From GWA2-44-9 sp964429675 (lineage in GTDB: Bacteria; Patescibacteriota; Minisyncoccia; 2-02-FULL-40-12; GWA2-44-9), in contig CAYSDF010000024.1 of assembly GCA_964429675.1 (NCBI GenBank), positions 1 to 13,660 of the forward strand: a stretch of 13,660 nucleotides of DNA, read 5' to 3'. The translations under genes and the position numbers were made by a program. This document shows, piece by piece, positions 1 through 8,040 of this stretch; the first letter of the stretch is position 1; the number at the start of each line of letters is the position of its first letter. Under the pieces are notes generated by a model, which was given only the letters and a program-made list of their open reading frames with translations, searched no databases and was not told the DNA's origin.

Positions 1-3
1 GGG

Positions 4-996
4 ATGAACTACATTCGTAACGCAATTCTAGCCACCCTCGTCTATTATGATATTTTAGATTTCCCCCTTACTATTCTTGAGATTCATAATCTATTAATTA
101 ATCCGGGCAGATTGAGCAAGCTACAGGATGGTGTTGGAGAGATATCCTTGGCCCATATAGATTCCGAGCTCGAAAATATGCTGAGAATCGGGATTGTCGG
201 CGATAAGAACGGATTTTACTTTCTTCCAGGACGCGAAGATATTTATTCAAAGAGGATAAATAGGGAGAAGATAACATCGGCCAAATGGAAAAAATTTCTG
301 AAACTTTCCAGGTGGTTTATGCTGGCCCCGTATATAAAGGGCTTATTCTCAAGCGGCTCATTAGCTTTAAATAATGCCAACCGAGAAAGTGACTTCGATG
401 TTTTGGTGATAGCCCGATCCGGCAGGCTCTATACTTCCCGTCTTTTCTTGTGGCTTATCAGTTCATTACTTGGAGCAAGAAGGAGAAGATTCGATGCGGT
501 TGCTCCGGATAAGTTCTGTCTGAATCATTATATAACTGATAAAAGCCTCACAATTTCTCATGAGAGTTTATATAATGCCCAGACATACTCCAATCTTAAA
601 CCCATTCTTATAGACGAAGAATTAGTCAGAGATTTCTATGCTTCAAATATATGGATAAATAAGTTTGTTCATAATTTTAAAATAAATTACGAATTTACTA
701 GAAGAACTATTATTAAGAACCGTTTTTTTGCGGCTGTTGCTAATTTTCTGGAATTTTTATTGGATTCCAAGCTGGGAGACAAAGTTGAGCAGATGGCCAG
801 GAAGTATCAGCACGAAAGGATTAAAGGCAACCCCATCACATATGAAAAAGGCGGGCGGGTAACTTTTACTGATGACGAACTGGAATTTCACCCCCACTCT
901 TTCGAAGCTGTCGTTATTCGAAAGTACAATGAAGGAATAAGGCGGTTGGGTATCGTACCTTATATAGAAGAGAAAGACTCGGGATTGACCCGGTAG
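4..996 (+). CDS. Nucleotidyltransferase-fold protein (Pol-beta-like superfamily)
   Basis: A 330-residue protein whose centre carries the nucleotidyltransferase signature: Gly-Ser at residues 118-119 (SSGSLAL) followed by the paired acidic residues D130 and D132 in SDFDVLVIA, the usual metal ligands of Pol-beta-type transferases. Residues 1-75 (YYDILDFPLTILEIHNLL onward) look like a winged-helix-type region, which is an inference. The C-terminal 130 residues are basic and helical with no motif I recognise. No signal peptide is seen. The substrate cannot be told; the superfamily includes tRNA, antibiotic and protein nucleotidyltransferases. Only three bases precede this ATG, so the true start could lie upstream of the window. 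Its stop codon lies inside a long inverted repeat. Confidence 0.75.
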   Translation: MNYIRNAILATLVYYDILDFPLTILEIHNLLINPGRLSKLQDGVGEISLAHIDSELENMLRIGIVGDKNGFYFLPGREDIYSKRINREKITSAKWKKFLKLSRWFMLAPYIKGLFSSGSLALNNANRESDFDVLVIARSGRLYTSRLFLWLISSLLGARRRRFDAVAPDKFCLNHYITDKSLTISHESLYNAQTYSNLKPILIDEELVRDFYASNIWINKFVHNFKINYEFTRRTIIKNRFFAAVANFLEFLLDSKLGDKVEQMARKYQHERIKGNPITYEKGGRVTFTDDELEFHPHSFEAVVIRKYNEGIRRLGIVPYIEEKDSGLTR

Positions 997-1062
997 TAGA
1001 TTTTTGAGATGCGGCTAAGAGCCGCAATAGCAAGGCTGCTCAAAAATTCACTACCGGGTTGA
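985..1062. repeat. Long inverted repeat with nested hairpin over the stop codon
   Basis: Arms 988-1008 and 1039-1059 are complementary at 19 of 21 positions, plus one G-T pair and one mismatch; pairing can extend weakly to 985 and 1062. The loop holds a perfect inner hairpin, GCGGCT-AAG-AGCCGC at 1011-1025. The left arm includes the stop codon of the upstream gene and the right arm ends in the -35 box of the next promoter. It may act as a terminator, though no T-run follows on the plus strand, or be a palindromic repeat of mobile origin. Confidence 0.75.
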
Positions 1063-1087
1063 CCACTTAATGATTTGAGAGTATATA
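1059..1087 (+). promoter_or_regulatory. Putative sigma-70-type promoter of the S41 protease gene
   Basis: TTGACC at 1059-1064 and TATATA at 1082-1087 are separated by 17 bases, each one base off consensus. Transcription would begin near 1094, leaving about 30 bases of leader before the GTG start. Confidence 0.5.
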
Positions 1088-1123
1088 TTCAGTCAGAACG
1101 TTTAAATCATATTAGAGTCTCTA

Positions 1124-2413
1124 GTGAAAACTACCAAGTACTTCGTAGCCGTAGTCCTGTTTATTTTTGTTTCTCTTCAGGTTAGTTTTTCTGCCCAGAC
1201 GCCAAACCCTCGTCAGAATCAACTCCCCACAACTACCAATCAGCCGATTAATCACCAGGATATGGAGGCGAAGGTCAAGGAGATTATGGGCTTTCTAGCC
1301 AATAGTAATGATCCGGAACTGGTTAATAAAATGCAGGATTTTTTGAAGGTCTATTCTATGGCTAAAGATGGTTATGTTAATGTAAAAACTAGCCAAGATC
1401 TGATGAACCTTGCAATGAAAGGTATGGTTGGCGGACTTGATCCGTATAGCAATCTTTTCATTGGGGACGAAGCTCAGGAAATGCTCAAGGTCTTTTCTGA
1501 TCAGAATTATAGCGGTGGTATCGGAGTGACAATCGGACGCTTTGGGAAAAATGTTTATATCACAGATGTATTTGAAGGTTCCCCGGCTGCTAAAGCGGGC
1601 ATTAAGCCGGGCGATATTTTGGCTAAGGTAGAAAATAAAGATATCTTTGGCATGGCTCCTGATCAGGTGGCTTCTATTGTAAGAGGAAAAGAAGGGACGA
1701 CTGTTTCTGTAGAAATAAAAGGTCCACGTCTTCAAAAACCCAAGATTCTCTCCCTGGTCCGTCAGAAGATCCAGGTTGCCAGTATTGTCTACAGGAATAT
1801 CGATGTAAACACTGGATATATAAAAATTAGGCAGTTTACAGAAGACACCGAACCGCAATTCTTAAAGGCTCTTTTGAAAGCTAATCGTAAGAGTAGCTTA
1901 GTAATTGATCTTCGAAATAATCCCGGCGGATTATTAGCCACAGTCATTAATATGGTAGGAGACTTTATAGGACCCGACAAAACCGTCATTATTGCCAGGA
2001 GTAGGAGTGGTAATCAGTCCTTTACTACTAGTTTTGCAGCTACTTCCTTTAAGTATCCTAAGAAAGTTGCCATTTTAATTAATAATTCTTCGGCTTCAGC
2101 TTCAGAGATTATGTCTGGCAATATGCAATTCTATAAAATCGGGAAGCTTATCGGTGTCCGTACCTACGGCAAGGCATTTGCTCAGAATTATATAGATGTT
2201 AATCATCCCGGCCAGCGTCCTGGCAAGGACACAACTCTTTTGATGGGTCTAACGATAGCCCATTTCCTTCTGCCTAATGGTGTGGATATCAATTCAGTTG
2301 GCGTTCAACCTGATATTGAAGTTCAGCAGCCAGAGAATTTTAAAGCCTATCAGTATCTGACTGTGAATGATGCTCAATTCCAAGCGGCATTGAAGTATCT
2401 GAGAAAGAAGTAA
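1124..2413 (+). CDS. Secreted or membrane-anchored carboxyl-terminal processing protease (S41 family, PDZ)
   Basis: Serine protease of the CtpA/Tsp family, which trims or degrades proteins from their C-termini outside the cytoplasm. Residues 6-24 are a hydrophobic signal or anchor segment. A PDZ domain spans about 130-200, with the GGIGVTIG carboxylate loop and SPAAKAGIKPGD. The catalytic S41 core follows: IDLRNNPGG at 261-269, serine S325 in SSASASE and the general-base lysine K350 in TYGKAFAQ. The 25-residue Ser-Lys spacing equals that of characterised family members. Length (429) is normal. The start is GTG, chosen because it gives the full signal segment; only a weak ribosome-binding site is seen. 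It is transcribed alone, between its own promoter and a strong terminator. Confidence 0.92.
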   Translation: MKTTKYFVAVVLFIFVSLQVSFSAQTPNPRQNQLPTTTNQPINHQDMEAKVKEIMGFLANSNDPELVNKMQDFLKVYSMAKDGYVNVKTSQDLMNLAMKGMVGGLDPYSNLFIGDEAQEMLKVFSDQNYSGGIGVTIGRFGKNVYITDVFEGSPAAKAGIKPGDILAKVENKDIFGMAPDQVASIVRGKEGTTVSVEIKGPRLQKPKILSLVRQKIQVASIVYRNIDVNTGYIKIRQFTEDTEPQFLKALLKANRKSSLVIDLRNNPGGLLATVINMVGDFIGPDKTVIIARSRSGNQSFTTSFAATSFKYPKKVAILINNSSASASEIMSGNMQFYKIGKLIGVRTYGKAFAQNYIDVNHPGQRPGKDTTLLMGLTIAHFLLPNGVDINSVGVQPDIEVQQPENFKAYQYLTVNDAQFQAALKYLRKK

Positions 2414-2417
2414 TTTT

Positions 2418-2439
2418 AAAACCCCGTTACGGGGTTTTT
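2418..2439 (+). terminator. Intrinsic terminator after the S41 protease gene
   Basis: AAAACCCCG (2418-2426), loop TTA, CGGGGTTTT (2430-2438), running into a five-base T-run, four bases after the stop codon. Confidence 0.9.
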
Positions 2440-2449
2440 GATTTGGTTC

Positions 2450-2478
2450 TTGACAGCTTTTCACTCTTAGAATACAAT
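2450..2478 (+). promoter_or_regulatory. groESL promoter
   Basis: Consensus TTGACA at 2450-2455, 17-base spacer, TACAAT at 2473-2478 (one base from TATAAT). The last base of the -10 box is the first base of the CIRCE operator, so repressor binding would occlude RNA polymerase. Confidence 0.88.
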
Positions 2479-2504
2479 TAGCACTTAGATATCGAGACTG
2501 CTAA
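2478..2504 (+). promoter_or_regulatory. CIRCE operator (HrcA binding site)
   Basis: TTAGCACTT-N9-GACTGCTAA. The CIRCE consensus is TTAGCACTC-N9-GAGTGCTAA, so each half matches 8 of 9 with the exact 9-base gap. It lies at the transcription start of groES-groEL. This implies that an HrcA repressor encoded elsewhere in the genome controls the chaperonin by heat shock. Confidence 0.88.
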
Positions 2505-2510
2505 AAGGTT

Positions 2511-2546
2511 AATGACTAAAGACTAATATTTTAGACCTTAGACATT
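2511..2546 (+). other. Imperfect hairpin in the groES 5' UTR
   Basis: Arms 2511-2526 and 2531-2546 around a TATT loop pair at 13 of 16 positions. It sits between CIRCE and the groES start, in an AU-rich leader of about 80 bases. A role in mRNA stability or thermosensing is possible but purely inferred. Confidence 0.45.
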
Positions 2547-2566
2547 AGGCTCTTAGTAATTATTAT

Positions 2567-2863
2567 ATGATCAAGCCACTATCAGATCACGTGCTCCTTG
2601 AGCCCCTAAGAGAGGATAAGAAAAAGGGTGGAATTATATTGCCCGATACCGTAGAAAAAGAAAAATCTGAGAAGGGGAAAGTTATTGCTGTTGGTCCAGG
2701 AAAGTGGATAAATCCGCCGGCCGGCGGAGGTAAAAGAGTGCCCATGGAAGTTAAGAAGGGCGACGTAGTATTGTTTACGAAATACGGACCGAGTGAAATT
2801 AAAGTTGATGGCAAAGAATATTTAATTGCCCGCGAGGAGGATATCCTAGCGGTACTAGACTAA
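2567..2863 (+). CDS. groES: Co-chaperonin GroES (Cpn10)
   Basis: The 98-residue lid of the GroEL folding chamber. It starts with the family hallmark IKPLSDHVLLEP and continues through GGIILPDTVEKEKSEKGKVIAVGPG; the mobile loop that contacts GroEL is residues 18-31. It ends EYLIAREEDILAVLD, as typical for Cpn10. No Shine-Dalgarno sequence precedes the ATG, where the leader reads AATTATTAT. It forms an operon with groEL (one base between stop and start) under the CIRCE-controlled promoter. Confidence 0.97.
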   Translation: MIKPLSDHVLLEPLREDKKKGGIILPDTVEKEKSEKGKVIAVGPGKWINPPAGGGKRVPMEVKKGDVVLFTKYGPSEIKVDGKEYLIAREEDILAVLD

Positions 2864-2864
2864 C

Positions 2865-4520
2865 ATGGCAAAACAAATTTTATATAAATCAGAAGCTCGC
2901 GAGGCTTTAAAAAGAGGAGTTGATAAAATCGCTAACGCGGTAAAAGTAACCCTAGGTCCTAAGGGCAGAAATGTGGTTTTAGATAAGGGCTTTGGCTCGC
3001 CGACAATTACTAAAGATGGCGTAACTGTGGCTAAAGAGATAGAACTCAAGGATAAGTTCGAAAATGTCGGAGCAGAACTTATCAAAGAGGTCGCTTCTAA
3101 GACAAATGATGTCGCCGGTGACGGTACGACTACGGCAACTGTATTGGCTCAGGCAATTGTCGCCGAGGGCTTTAGTGCTGTTAATTCCGGGGCAAATCCC
3201 GTAGTTTTGAAAAAGGGAATGGATAAGGCGGTAGAATGGGTTATCGGCTTTTTAAATAAAAGAAAGAAAGAAGTAACAAGTTATGAAAAAATAAAGGAAG
3301 TTGCCTCCATATCTGCGAATGATCAGGAGATTGGCAAGCTCATAGCTGATGTATTCAAAGAGGTAGGCAAGGACGGTGTAGTCACAGTAGAAGAATCTCA
3401 ATCGGCCGAAATGTCCAAAGAGTTAGTTGAAGGTATGCAAATAGACAAGGGCTACCTGTCACCGTATATGGTTACTAATGCTGAGAGAATGGAAGCTGTT
3501 CATGAAGATGCCTCGATTCTTATCACTGATAGAAAAATATCTTCTATCCAGGATATCGTGCCATTGCTTGAACAGTTATCCAAGGCCGGCAAAAGAGAAC
3601 TCATAATCGTTGCCGAAGATGTTGATGGCGATGCGCTAGCTACCTTGGTTGTAAATAAGTTACGTGGAAACTTTATGGCCCTGGCTGTTAAAGCTCCGGG
3701 CTTTGGCGATAGAAAGAAAGAAATGCTTGAAGATCTTGCCGTTGTTACAGGTGGACAGGTGATATCGGAAGAAAAAGGTATGAAGCTCGAGAGCGTTGAT
3801 CTATCAATGCTTGGAAGAGCTCGCCGAGTAGTAGCTTCAAAGGAAAATACAGCCTTTGTTGGGGGTAAGGGTAAGAAATCCGAGATTGATAAGAGAGTTA
3901 CTCAACTGAAATCTCAAATTACAAAAGCAACCTCAGAATTTGATAAAGAAAAACTCCAGGAACGTCTTGGAAAACTTTCCGGCGGTGTCGCCGTTATAAA
4001 AGTCGGCGCTACGACAGAGACTGAATTAAAAGAAAAGAAATTTAGAATTGAAGATGCTTTAGCGGCTACACGCGCGGCCTTGGAAGGCGGAATTGTGGCC
4101 GGAGGCGGAGTGGCATTGTTTGAAGCTTCAAAAGATTTAAGTGTCGCCGCTATAAAAGGAGTTTTACCTGTGGGGGATGAAGCAAGGGGCGTTGCCATAA
4201 TAAAAACTGTATTAGAAAGACCTTTGCGTGCCATTGCCGAAAATTCAGGGAAAGATTCAAATGAAGTTGCGACCAAGGTATTTGGAATGGAAGCCGGAAT
4301 GGGGTTTGATGCTGCGACCGGTGAATATGTTGATATGGTCAAAGCAGGCATAATCGATCCGTTAAAGGTTGTAAAAACATATTTACTAAACGCTGTATCT
4401 GTAGCTTCTCTTCTTCTTACAACGGAAGCCGTAGTTACGGATATTCCTGAAGAAAACCCACCAGCTGGCGGACGAGCCGGTGGCGGAATGCCTCCAATGG
4501 GTGGTATGGGAGATTACTAA
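2865..4520 (+). CDS. groEL: Chaperonin GroEL (Cpn60)
   Basis: ATP-driven 60-kDa chaperonin that folds proteins in the cytoplasm with GroES. Length 551 is normal. Nucleotide-pocket residues are present: GPKGRN at 31-36, D51 in TKDGVTV, and D86 in GDGTTT. D397, in EDALAATRAALEGG, is the equivalent of the ATP-hydrolysing aspartate D398 of E. coli. The apical domain is intact and the chain ends in a Gly-Gly-Met-rich tail (GGGMPPMGGMGDY), the usual flexible tail in the cavity. It starts one base after the groES stop and is followed by a strong terminator. Confidence 0.98.
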   Translation: MAKQILYKSEAREALKRGVDKIANAVKVTLGPKGRNVVLDKGFGSPTITKDGVTVAKEIELKDKFENVGAELIKEVASKTNDVAGDGTTTATVLAQAIVAEGFSAVNSGANPVVLKKGMDKAVEWVIGFLNKRKKEVTSYEKIKEVASISANDQEIGKLIADVFKEVGKDGVVTVEESQSAEMSKELVEGMQIDKGYLSPYMVTNAERMEAVHEDASILITDRKISSIQDIVPLLEQLSKAGKRELIIVAEDVDGDALATLVVNKLRGNFMALAVKAPGFGDRKKEMLEDLAVVTGGQVISEEKGMKLESVDLSMLGRARRVVASKENTAFVGGKGKKSEIDKRVTQLKSQITKATSEFDKEKLQERLGKLSGGVAVIKVGATTETELKEKKFRIEDALAATRAALEGGIVAGGGVALFEASKDLSVAAIKGVLPVGDEARGVAIIKTVLERPLRAIAENSGKDSNEVATKVFGMEAGMGFDAATGEYVDMVKAGIIDPLKVVKTYLLNAVSVASLLLTTEAVVTDIPEENPPAGGRAGGGMPPMGGMGDY

Positions 4521-4553
4521 AAATCAACCCCGCCATGGCGGGGTTGATTTTTA
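4518..4553 (+). terminator. Intrinsic terminator after groEL
   Basis: A palindrome centred on CGCCATGGCG (4531-4540), with 16-base arms beginning at the groEL stop codon and ending in TTTTTA. The stem is symmetric, so it could stop transcription in either direction. Confidence 0.9.
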
Positions 4554-4570
4554 GATTAATCTGATATAAT
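4544..4570 (+). promoter_or_regulatory. pyrG promoter, probably leaderless
   Basis: TATAAT at 4565-4570 lies 7 bases before the pyrG ATG, so the transcript should start at or next to the A of the start codon. A weak -35 (TTGATT at 4544-4549, spacer 15) sits in the descending arm of the groEL terminator. The 9-mer TAGATTAAT occurs on both sides of the -10 box (4552 and 4571). Confidence 0.65.
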
Positions 4571-4577
4571 TAGATTA

Positions 4578-6257
4578 ATGAAGAAGACGAACTTTATCTT
4601 TGTTACCGGCGGGGTCATGTCCGGAATAGGCAAAGGAGTTACTGTCGCTTCAACGGCCAGGATTCTCAAGGATTATGGTTTCAAAGTTACAGCGGTAAAG
4701 ATCGATCCGTATCTCAATGTTGATGCAGGTACTATGAACCCCACCGAACATGGAGAGGTTTTTGTTACTGATGATGGTGTGGAATGCGATCAAGATGTCG
4801 GTAATTATGAAAGATTTCTTGATGAGAATATCTACGGCGACAACTATATGACCAGCGGCCTTGTCTATCAATCGGTAATAGATCGGGAAAGGAATTTGGA
4901 TTACGGTGGTAAGTGCGTGCAGATTATTCCTCATGTTACAGACGAAATAGAAGGCCGGCTGATGAAAGTTGCGAAAGATAACAATGCCGATTTTGTTCTT
5001 GTCGAGATCGGGGGAACAGTAGGTGAGTATGAGAACCTGCTTTTTCTTGAGACGGGCAGGATTATGAAATTAAAAATGGCAGGGAGGGTATTGTTTATGC
5101 TGGTCAGTTATTTTCCGATACCGGATATGATCGGCGAGATGAAGACCAAGCCCACACAGCATGCTGTCCGAGCCATGAATTATGCTGGTATTCAGCCCGA
5201 TATAATTATTGCCCGATCTTCCAAACCGCTTGATGATGTCCGCAAGAAAAAGGTTTCTATTTTCTGTAATCTTGATCAAAAAGATGTGATATCTGCTCCG
5301 GATGTCGGTTCTATTTATGAAATTCCGGTTAATTTCGAAAAGGATAATCTCGGGAAAAGAATCTTGGAAAAATTTTCCGTCAAGCCTCGAAGCAATAAAT
5401 TATCAAAATGGCCTCAGCTGGTTAAAAATATAAAATATTCAAAAAAGCCAGTTCGAATCGGGATTGTGGGCAAGTATTTTGGTACAGGAGATTTTACTCT
5501 CAGCGATTCCTATCTCTCGGTGATAGAGGCGGTTAAGCACGCGTCATGGTTTCTTGGTAAAAAACCTGAGATTACTTGGTTAAACGCTCAACAATATGAA
5601 GATGATCCAGTATCAGTAGGGGAACTTAAATCTTTTGATGGGATAATTGTCCCGGGAGGTTTTGGAAAAAGGGGAGTCGAAGGAAAAATCCTGGCTATCC
5701 AATTCGCCAGAGAAAATAATATTCCTTTTCTGGGACTATGCTATGGTTTACAGCTTGCGGTTATAGAATTTGCCAGGAACGTCTGCGGTTTGAAAGACGC
5801 TCATACTACCGAGGTTTGTCCGGATACGCCAAAACCGATTATATGTACGATGCCTGATCAGCTGGTGAATATAAAAGAAAAAAGAATGGGCGGATCAATG
5901 AGGTTAGGAGCATACTCATGTAGATTGGCAAAAAATACCATTAGCCGGGGTCTGTATGGTAAAGATATGATTTCTGAGCGTCATCGCCATCGCTATGAGG
6001 TTAATAATCACTATCGTCTGCATCTTGAGAAGGGTGGCTTGGTGGTGGCGGGAGTTCACCCTGTTAAATCCCGCGAAGCGAGAACTGCCAAGCAGTTATT
6101 TAACAGGGTAAATCCTCAGATCAGTCTAGTAGAGATAATAGAACTCCCGGGCCATAAATTTTTTGTTGCCAGCCAATTCCATCCGGAATTAAAATCTCGT
6201 CCCCTCAATCCTCACCCTCTTTTTGTAGGACTCATTAAGTCTAGTATCACAAAATAA
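4578..6257 (+). CDS. pyrG: CTP synthase
   Basis: Converts UTP to CTP with ATP and glutamine, the last step of pyrimidine nucleotide synthesis; it forms a cytoplasmic tetramer. The N-terminal synthetase domain (1-275) has the P-loop-like GGVMSGIGKG at 11-20, KIDPYLNVDAGTM at 41-53, and EIGGTVGE at 143-150. The C-terminal class I glutamine amidotransferase domain has VPGGFGKRG at 358-366, the nucleophile C388 in LGLCYGLQ, and H535/E537 in SQFHPE. All catalytic residues are present. Length 559 is slightly longer than most bacterial homologues. There is no Shine-Dalgarno; the -10 box is 7 bases upstream. Confidence 0.98.
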   Translation: MKKTNFIFVTGGVMSGIGKGVTVASTARILKDYGFKVTAVKIDPYLNVDAGTMNPTEHGEVFVTDDGVECDQDVGNYERFLDENIYGDNYMTSGLVYQSVIDRERNLDYGGKCVQIIPHVTDEIEGRLMKVAKDNNADFVLVEIGGTVGEYENLLFLETGRIMKLKMAGRVLFMLVSYFPIPDMIGEMKTKPTQHAVRAMNYAGIQPDIIIARSSKPLDDVRKKKVSIFCNLDQKDVISAPDVGSIYEIPVNFEKDNLGKRILEKFSVKPRSNKLSKWPQLVKNIKYSKKPVRIGIVGKYFGTGDFTLSDSYLSVIEAVKHASWFLGKKPEITWLNAQQYEDDPVSVGELKSFDGIIVPGGFGKRGVEGKILAIQFARENNIPFLGLCYGLQLAVIEFARNVCGLKDAHTTEVCPDTPKPIICTMPDQLVNIKEKRMGGSMRLGAYSCRLAKNTISRGLYGKDMISERHRHRYEVNNHYRLHLEKGGLVVAGVHPVKSREARTAKQLFNRVNPQISLVEIIELPGHKFFVASQFHPELKSRPLNPHPLFVGLIKSSITK

Positions 6258-6258
6258 A

Positions 6259-6278
6259 AACCCCGCCGTGGCGGGGTT
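6259..6278. terminator. Bidirectional terminator between pyrG and the convergent exported-protein gene
   Basis: AACCCCGCC and GGCGGGGTT (6259-6278) fold back with a tiny loop, leaving only four bases before the convergent stop codon. On the minus strand the stem is followed by TTTATTTTG, so it serves the minus-strand operon best; on the plus strand the T-run is short. Confidence 0.85.
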
Positions 6279-6282
6279 AAAA

Positions 6283-6948
6283 TTAGCCCATTTTTAATCC
6301 TATATTTACGAATATGGAAGGCATATGTCTGGTTCTTACTTTCGAGCTGTAGTTAATCTGGTCATTTTTAATATCGAAGCTATCAATGCCCATTTTCATA
6401 ATATTGTCTCTCACGCCCAGTTCAAATAGAAATTGACCCTTTCGCTTAACTACGCTTAGTTCGGCGAAAGGATGAAGGACTCCGTCCACTGAATCTCCTA
6501 AATGAGGTATATTGGAATTTCTAACAGGATAGATGTGCTGATAAGAAAGATCATCTCCTTGAGTATCGGCAAATCTAGTCTTATCTAGTGTCAAAGGAGG
6601 CAGGCCCCATTCCACTCCACCGGCTGTTTTCAGATCAACGCCTTTTAAATCGAAAGCCCTGAATACTTTGCCATCAAATAATTGTCCGGTTTCCAATCTC
6701 CTTATTTGTTCTTTGCGATATCCGACTGACCATCCTGAAAGTTGAATAATATTGCGGTTGAAATAAGTTTCTACTTCTAGATCAACACCGGTAAACTTAT
6801 AGTTAAAGCTGGAGATATTTCCTTGCCAATGATCTAGTCCAAATTTAAGATAGCTATCGTGCTTCACCTTGGGAACACTACTTTGGGCAGAGGCCAATAT
6901 GGGCATCGTCAGAATTGCTATTAAAACGAAAAAGACTATTTTTTTCAT
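6283..6948 (-). CDS. Exported protein of unknown function
   Basis: A 221-residue protein with a clear signal peptide (MKKIVFFVLIAILTMPILASAQ, cleavage after about residue 21 at the ASA-Q site). The mature part is rich in alternating polar and hydrophobic stretches (YLKFGLDHWQGNISSF, FLFELGVRDNIMKMG, SIFVNIGLKMG) that suggest beta structure. I do not recognise a family. The start is supported by AGGAGG six bases upstream. It begins 12 bases after the stop of the lipoprotein gene, so the two are co-transcribed and probably act together at the cell surface. Confidence 0.8.
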   Translation of the reverse strand: MKKIVFFVLIAILTMPILASAQSSVPKVKHDSYLKFGLDHWQGNISSFNYKFTGVDLEVETYFNRNIIQLSGWSVGYRKEQIRRLETGQLFDGKVFRAFDLKGVDLKTAGGVEWGLPPLTLDKTRFADTQGDDLSYQHIYPVRNSNIPHLGDSVDGVLHPFAELSVVKRKGQFLFELGVRDNIMKMGIDSFDIKNDQINYSSKVRTRHMPSIFVNIGLKMG

Positions 6949-6960
6949 TCTCGCCCTCCT

Positions 6961-7944
6961 TTACTGTTGGCCTGTTAAAATTTTAAAAAGCGGACTCTTC
7001 CAGTAATTAGGATAGCTTTGGGGTTTTCTAATGAGGCCATAGCCATAATCAGACTGGATCATTAAATCAGCGTCGGTTAAGTTGCTATTTGGTTCAGGAT
7101 CGCCAGCCCAGAAAACATACCAGTATATTCTTTCAGCTCGGAGATAATCTCTAAGCTGAGGGTATGTATACTGTACGTGCTGCATATGTGTTTTAGGATC
7201 AGTCGTTCCTGTTTCGGTAACCCAGACTCTAAAAGGCATCTTATTAATAATTCCGGGTAGAGTGCTTGCGGTTACGGAGCTATACATATTTACCGAGAGG
7301 ATTACCCGGTTGGGGGACATATTTTTCAGGCCGAGATTATACATCTTTTCTACTTCTTCTCCGGCAACAGTTCCCGATCCGGAAGAGCATTGAGTGACCA
7401 GCATTATCTGGGGATAGTTTTTCTGAACGTGGTTATATATTCTAATGAAGGCCGGCATGTATTGCTCTATGGTTATGTGATCCGATACGGGACCTATTGA
7501 TGTAACTTCGTTACCGATTTGAAAATATTTAATATAAGGATAGGTAGCGAATATCTGATCAAGCTCCTGCTCGATATTAGGATCAAGGATGTATCGATTA
7601 TCGATTAGGGTTAGTTCCTCTATGCCCAGGGATGCGATCATTTCGATGACCGTGTTGTGGAGGCCCCAGTCATTTTTTTCAATGCCGACTCGAACGCCTT
7701 TTAAGGTGCCATTTCTTTTCATTGCCAAGAGGGCATCGCGATAAGCATCGTTTACGCCACCTGGAGTGTGAACGCCCAAGTAAGGAGACCATTTGGAAAG
7801 GACATCTTTGACCACTGGGTCAGAAGGATCAGATGTAGAATTTGGGATTGAGCTTGTTGGCGAAGTCGGAGACATGCCCAAGTCATTGCAGGCAACCACA
7901 GCAAAAGATACTAAAACCATCAACAAAGGAAGAAACTTCTTCAA
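6961..7944 (-). CDS. Lipoprotein with a TIM-barrel glycoside-hydrolase-like domain (clan GH-A type)
   Basis: The best start is TTG at 7944, preceded by GAGGTGA four bases upstream. It gives 327 residues with a lipoprotein signal: basic KK, hydrophobic core and lipobox VVAC with C19. The open frame runs on upstream to 8124, but that part overlaps a palindromic repeat and would bury the signal peptide. A Ser/Thr/Pro-rich linker (about 22-42) leads to a barrel-like domain. Two motifs fit clan GH-A glycosidases: FQIGNE with E146 as candidate acid/base, and VWVTETGT with E244 as candidate nucleophile, 98 residues apart and each after a hydrophobic strand. YWYVFWAGD (about 270-278) resembles the conserved tryptophan strand of such barrels. 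Substrate unknown; a surface glycan or cell-wall role is an inference. Confidence 0.75.
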   Translation of the reverse strand: MKKFLPLLMVLVSFAVVACNDLGMSPTSPTSSIPNSTSDPSDPVVKDVLSKWSPYLGVHTPGGVNDAYRDALLAMKRNGTLKGVRVGIEKNDWGLHNTVIEMIASLGIEELTLIDNRYILDPNIEQELDQIFATYPYIKYFQIGNEVTSIGPVSDHITIEQYMPAFIRIYNHVQKNYPQIMLVTQCSSGSGTVAGEEVEKMYNLGLKNMSPNRVILSVNMYSSVTASTLPGIINKMPFRVWVTETGTTDPKTHMQHVQYTYPQLRDYLRAERIYWYVFWAGDPEPNSNLTDADLMIQSDYGYGLIRKPQSYPNYWKSPLFKILTGQQ

Positions 7945-7978
7945 GGATTCACCTCTTCTTTTAAAAGAAACTGGCCAT

Positions 7979-8007
7979 AGCGTAGTACTAAGTAGTTGGA
8001 TCGTCAA
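7979..8007 (-). promoter_or_regulatory. Possible promoter of the lipoprotein operon
   Basis: On the minus strand TTGACG (8007-8002) and TACGCT (7984-7979) are 17 bases apart. The -35 is good, the -10 weak. It would give a leader of about 30 bases containing the GAGGTGA ribosome-binding site. Confidence 0.3.
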
Positions 8008-8040
8008 GTTTATTTTGATTGTGTGTAGTGATATAATATA

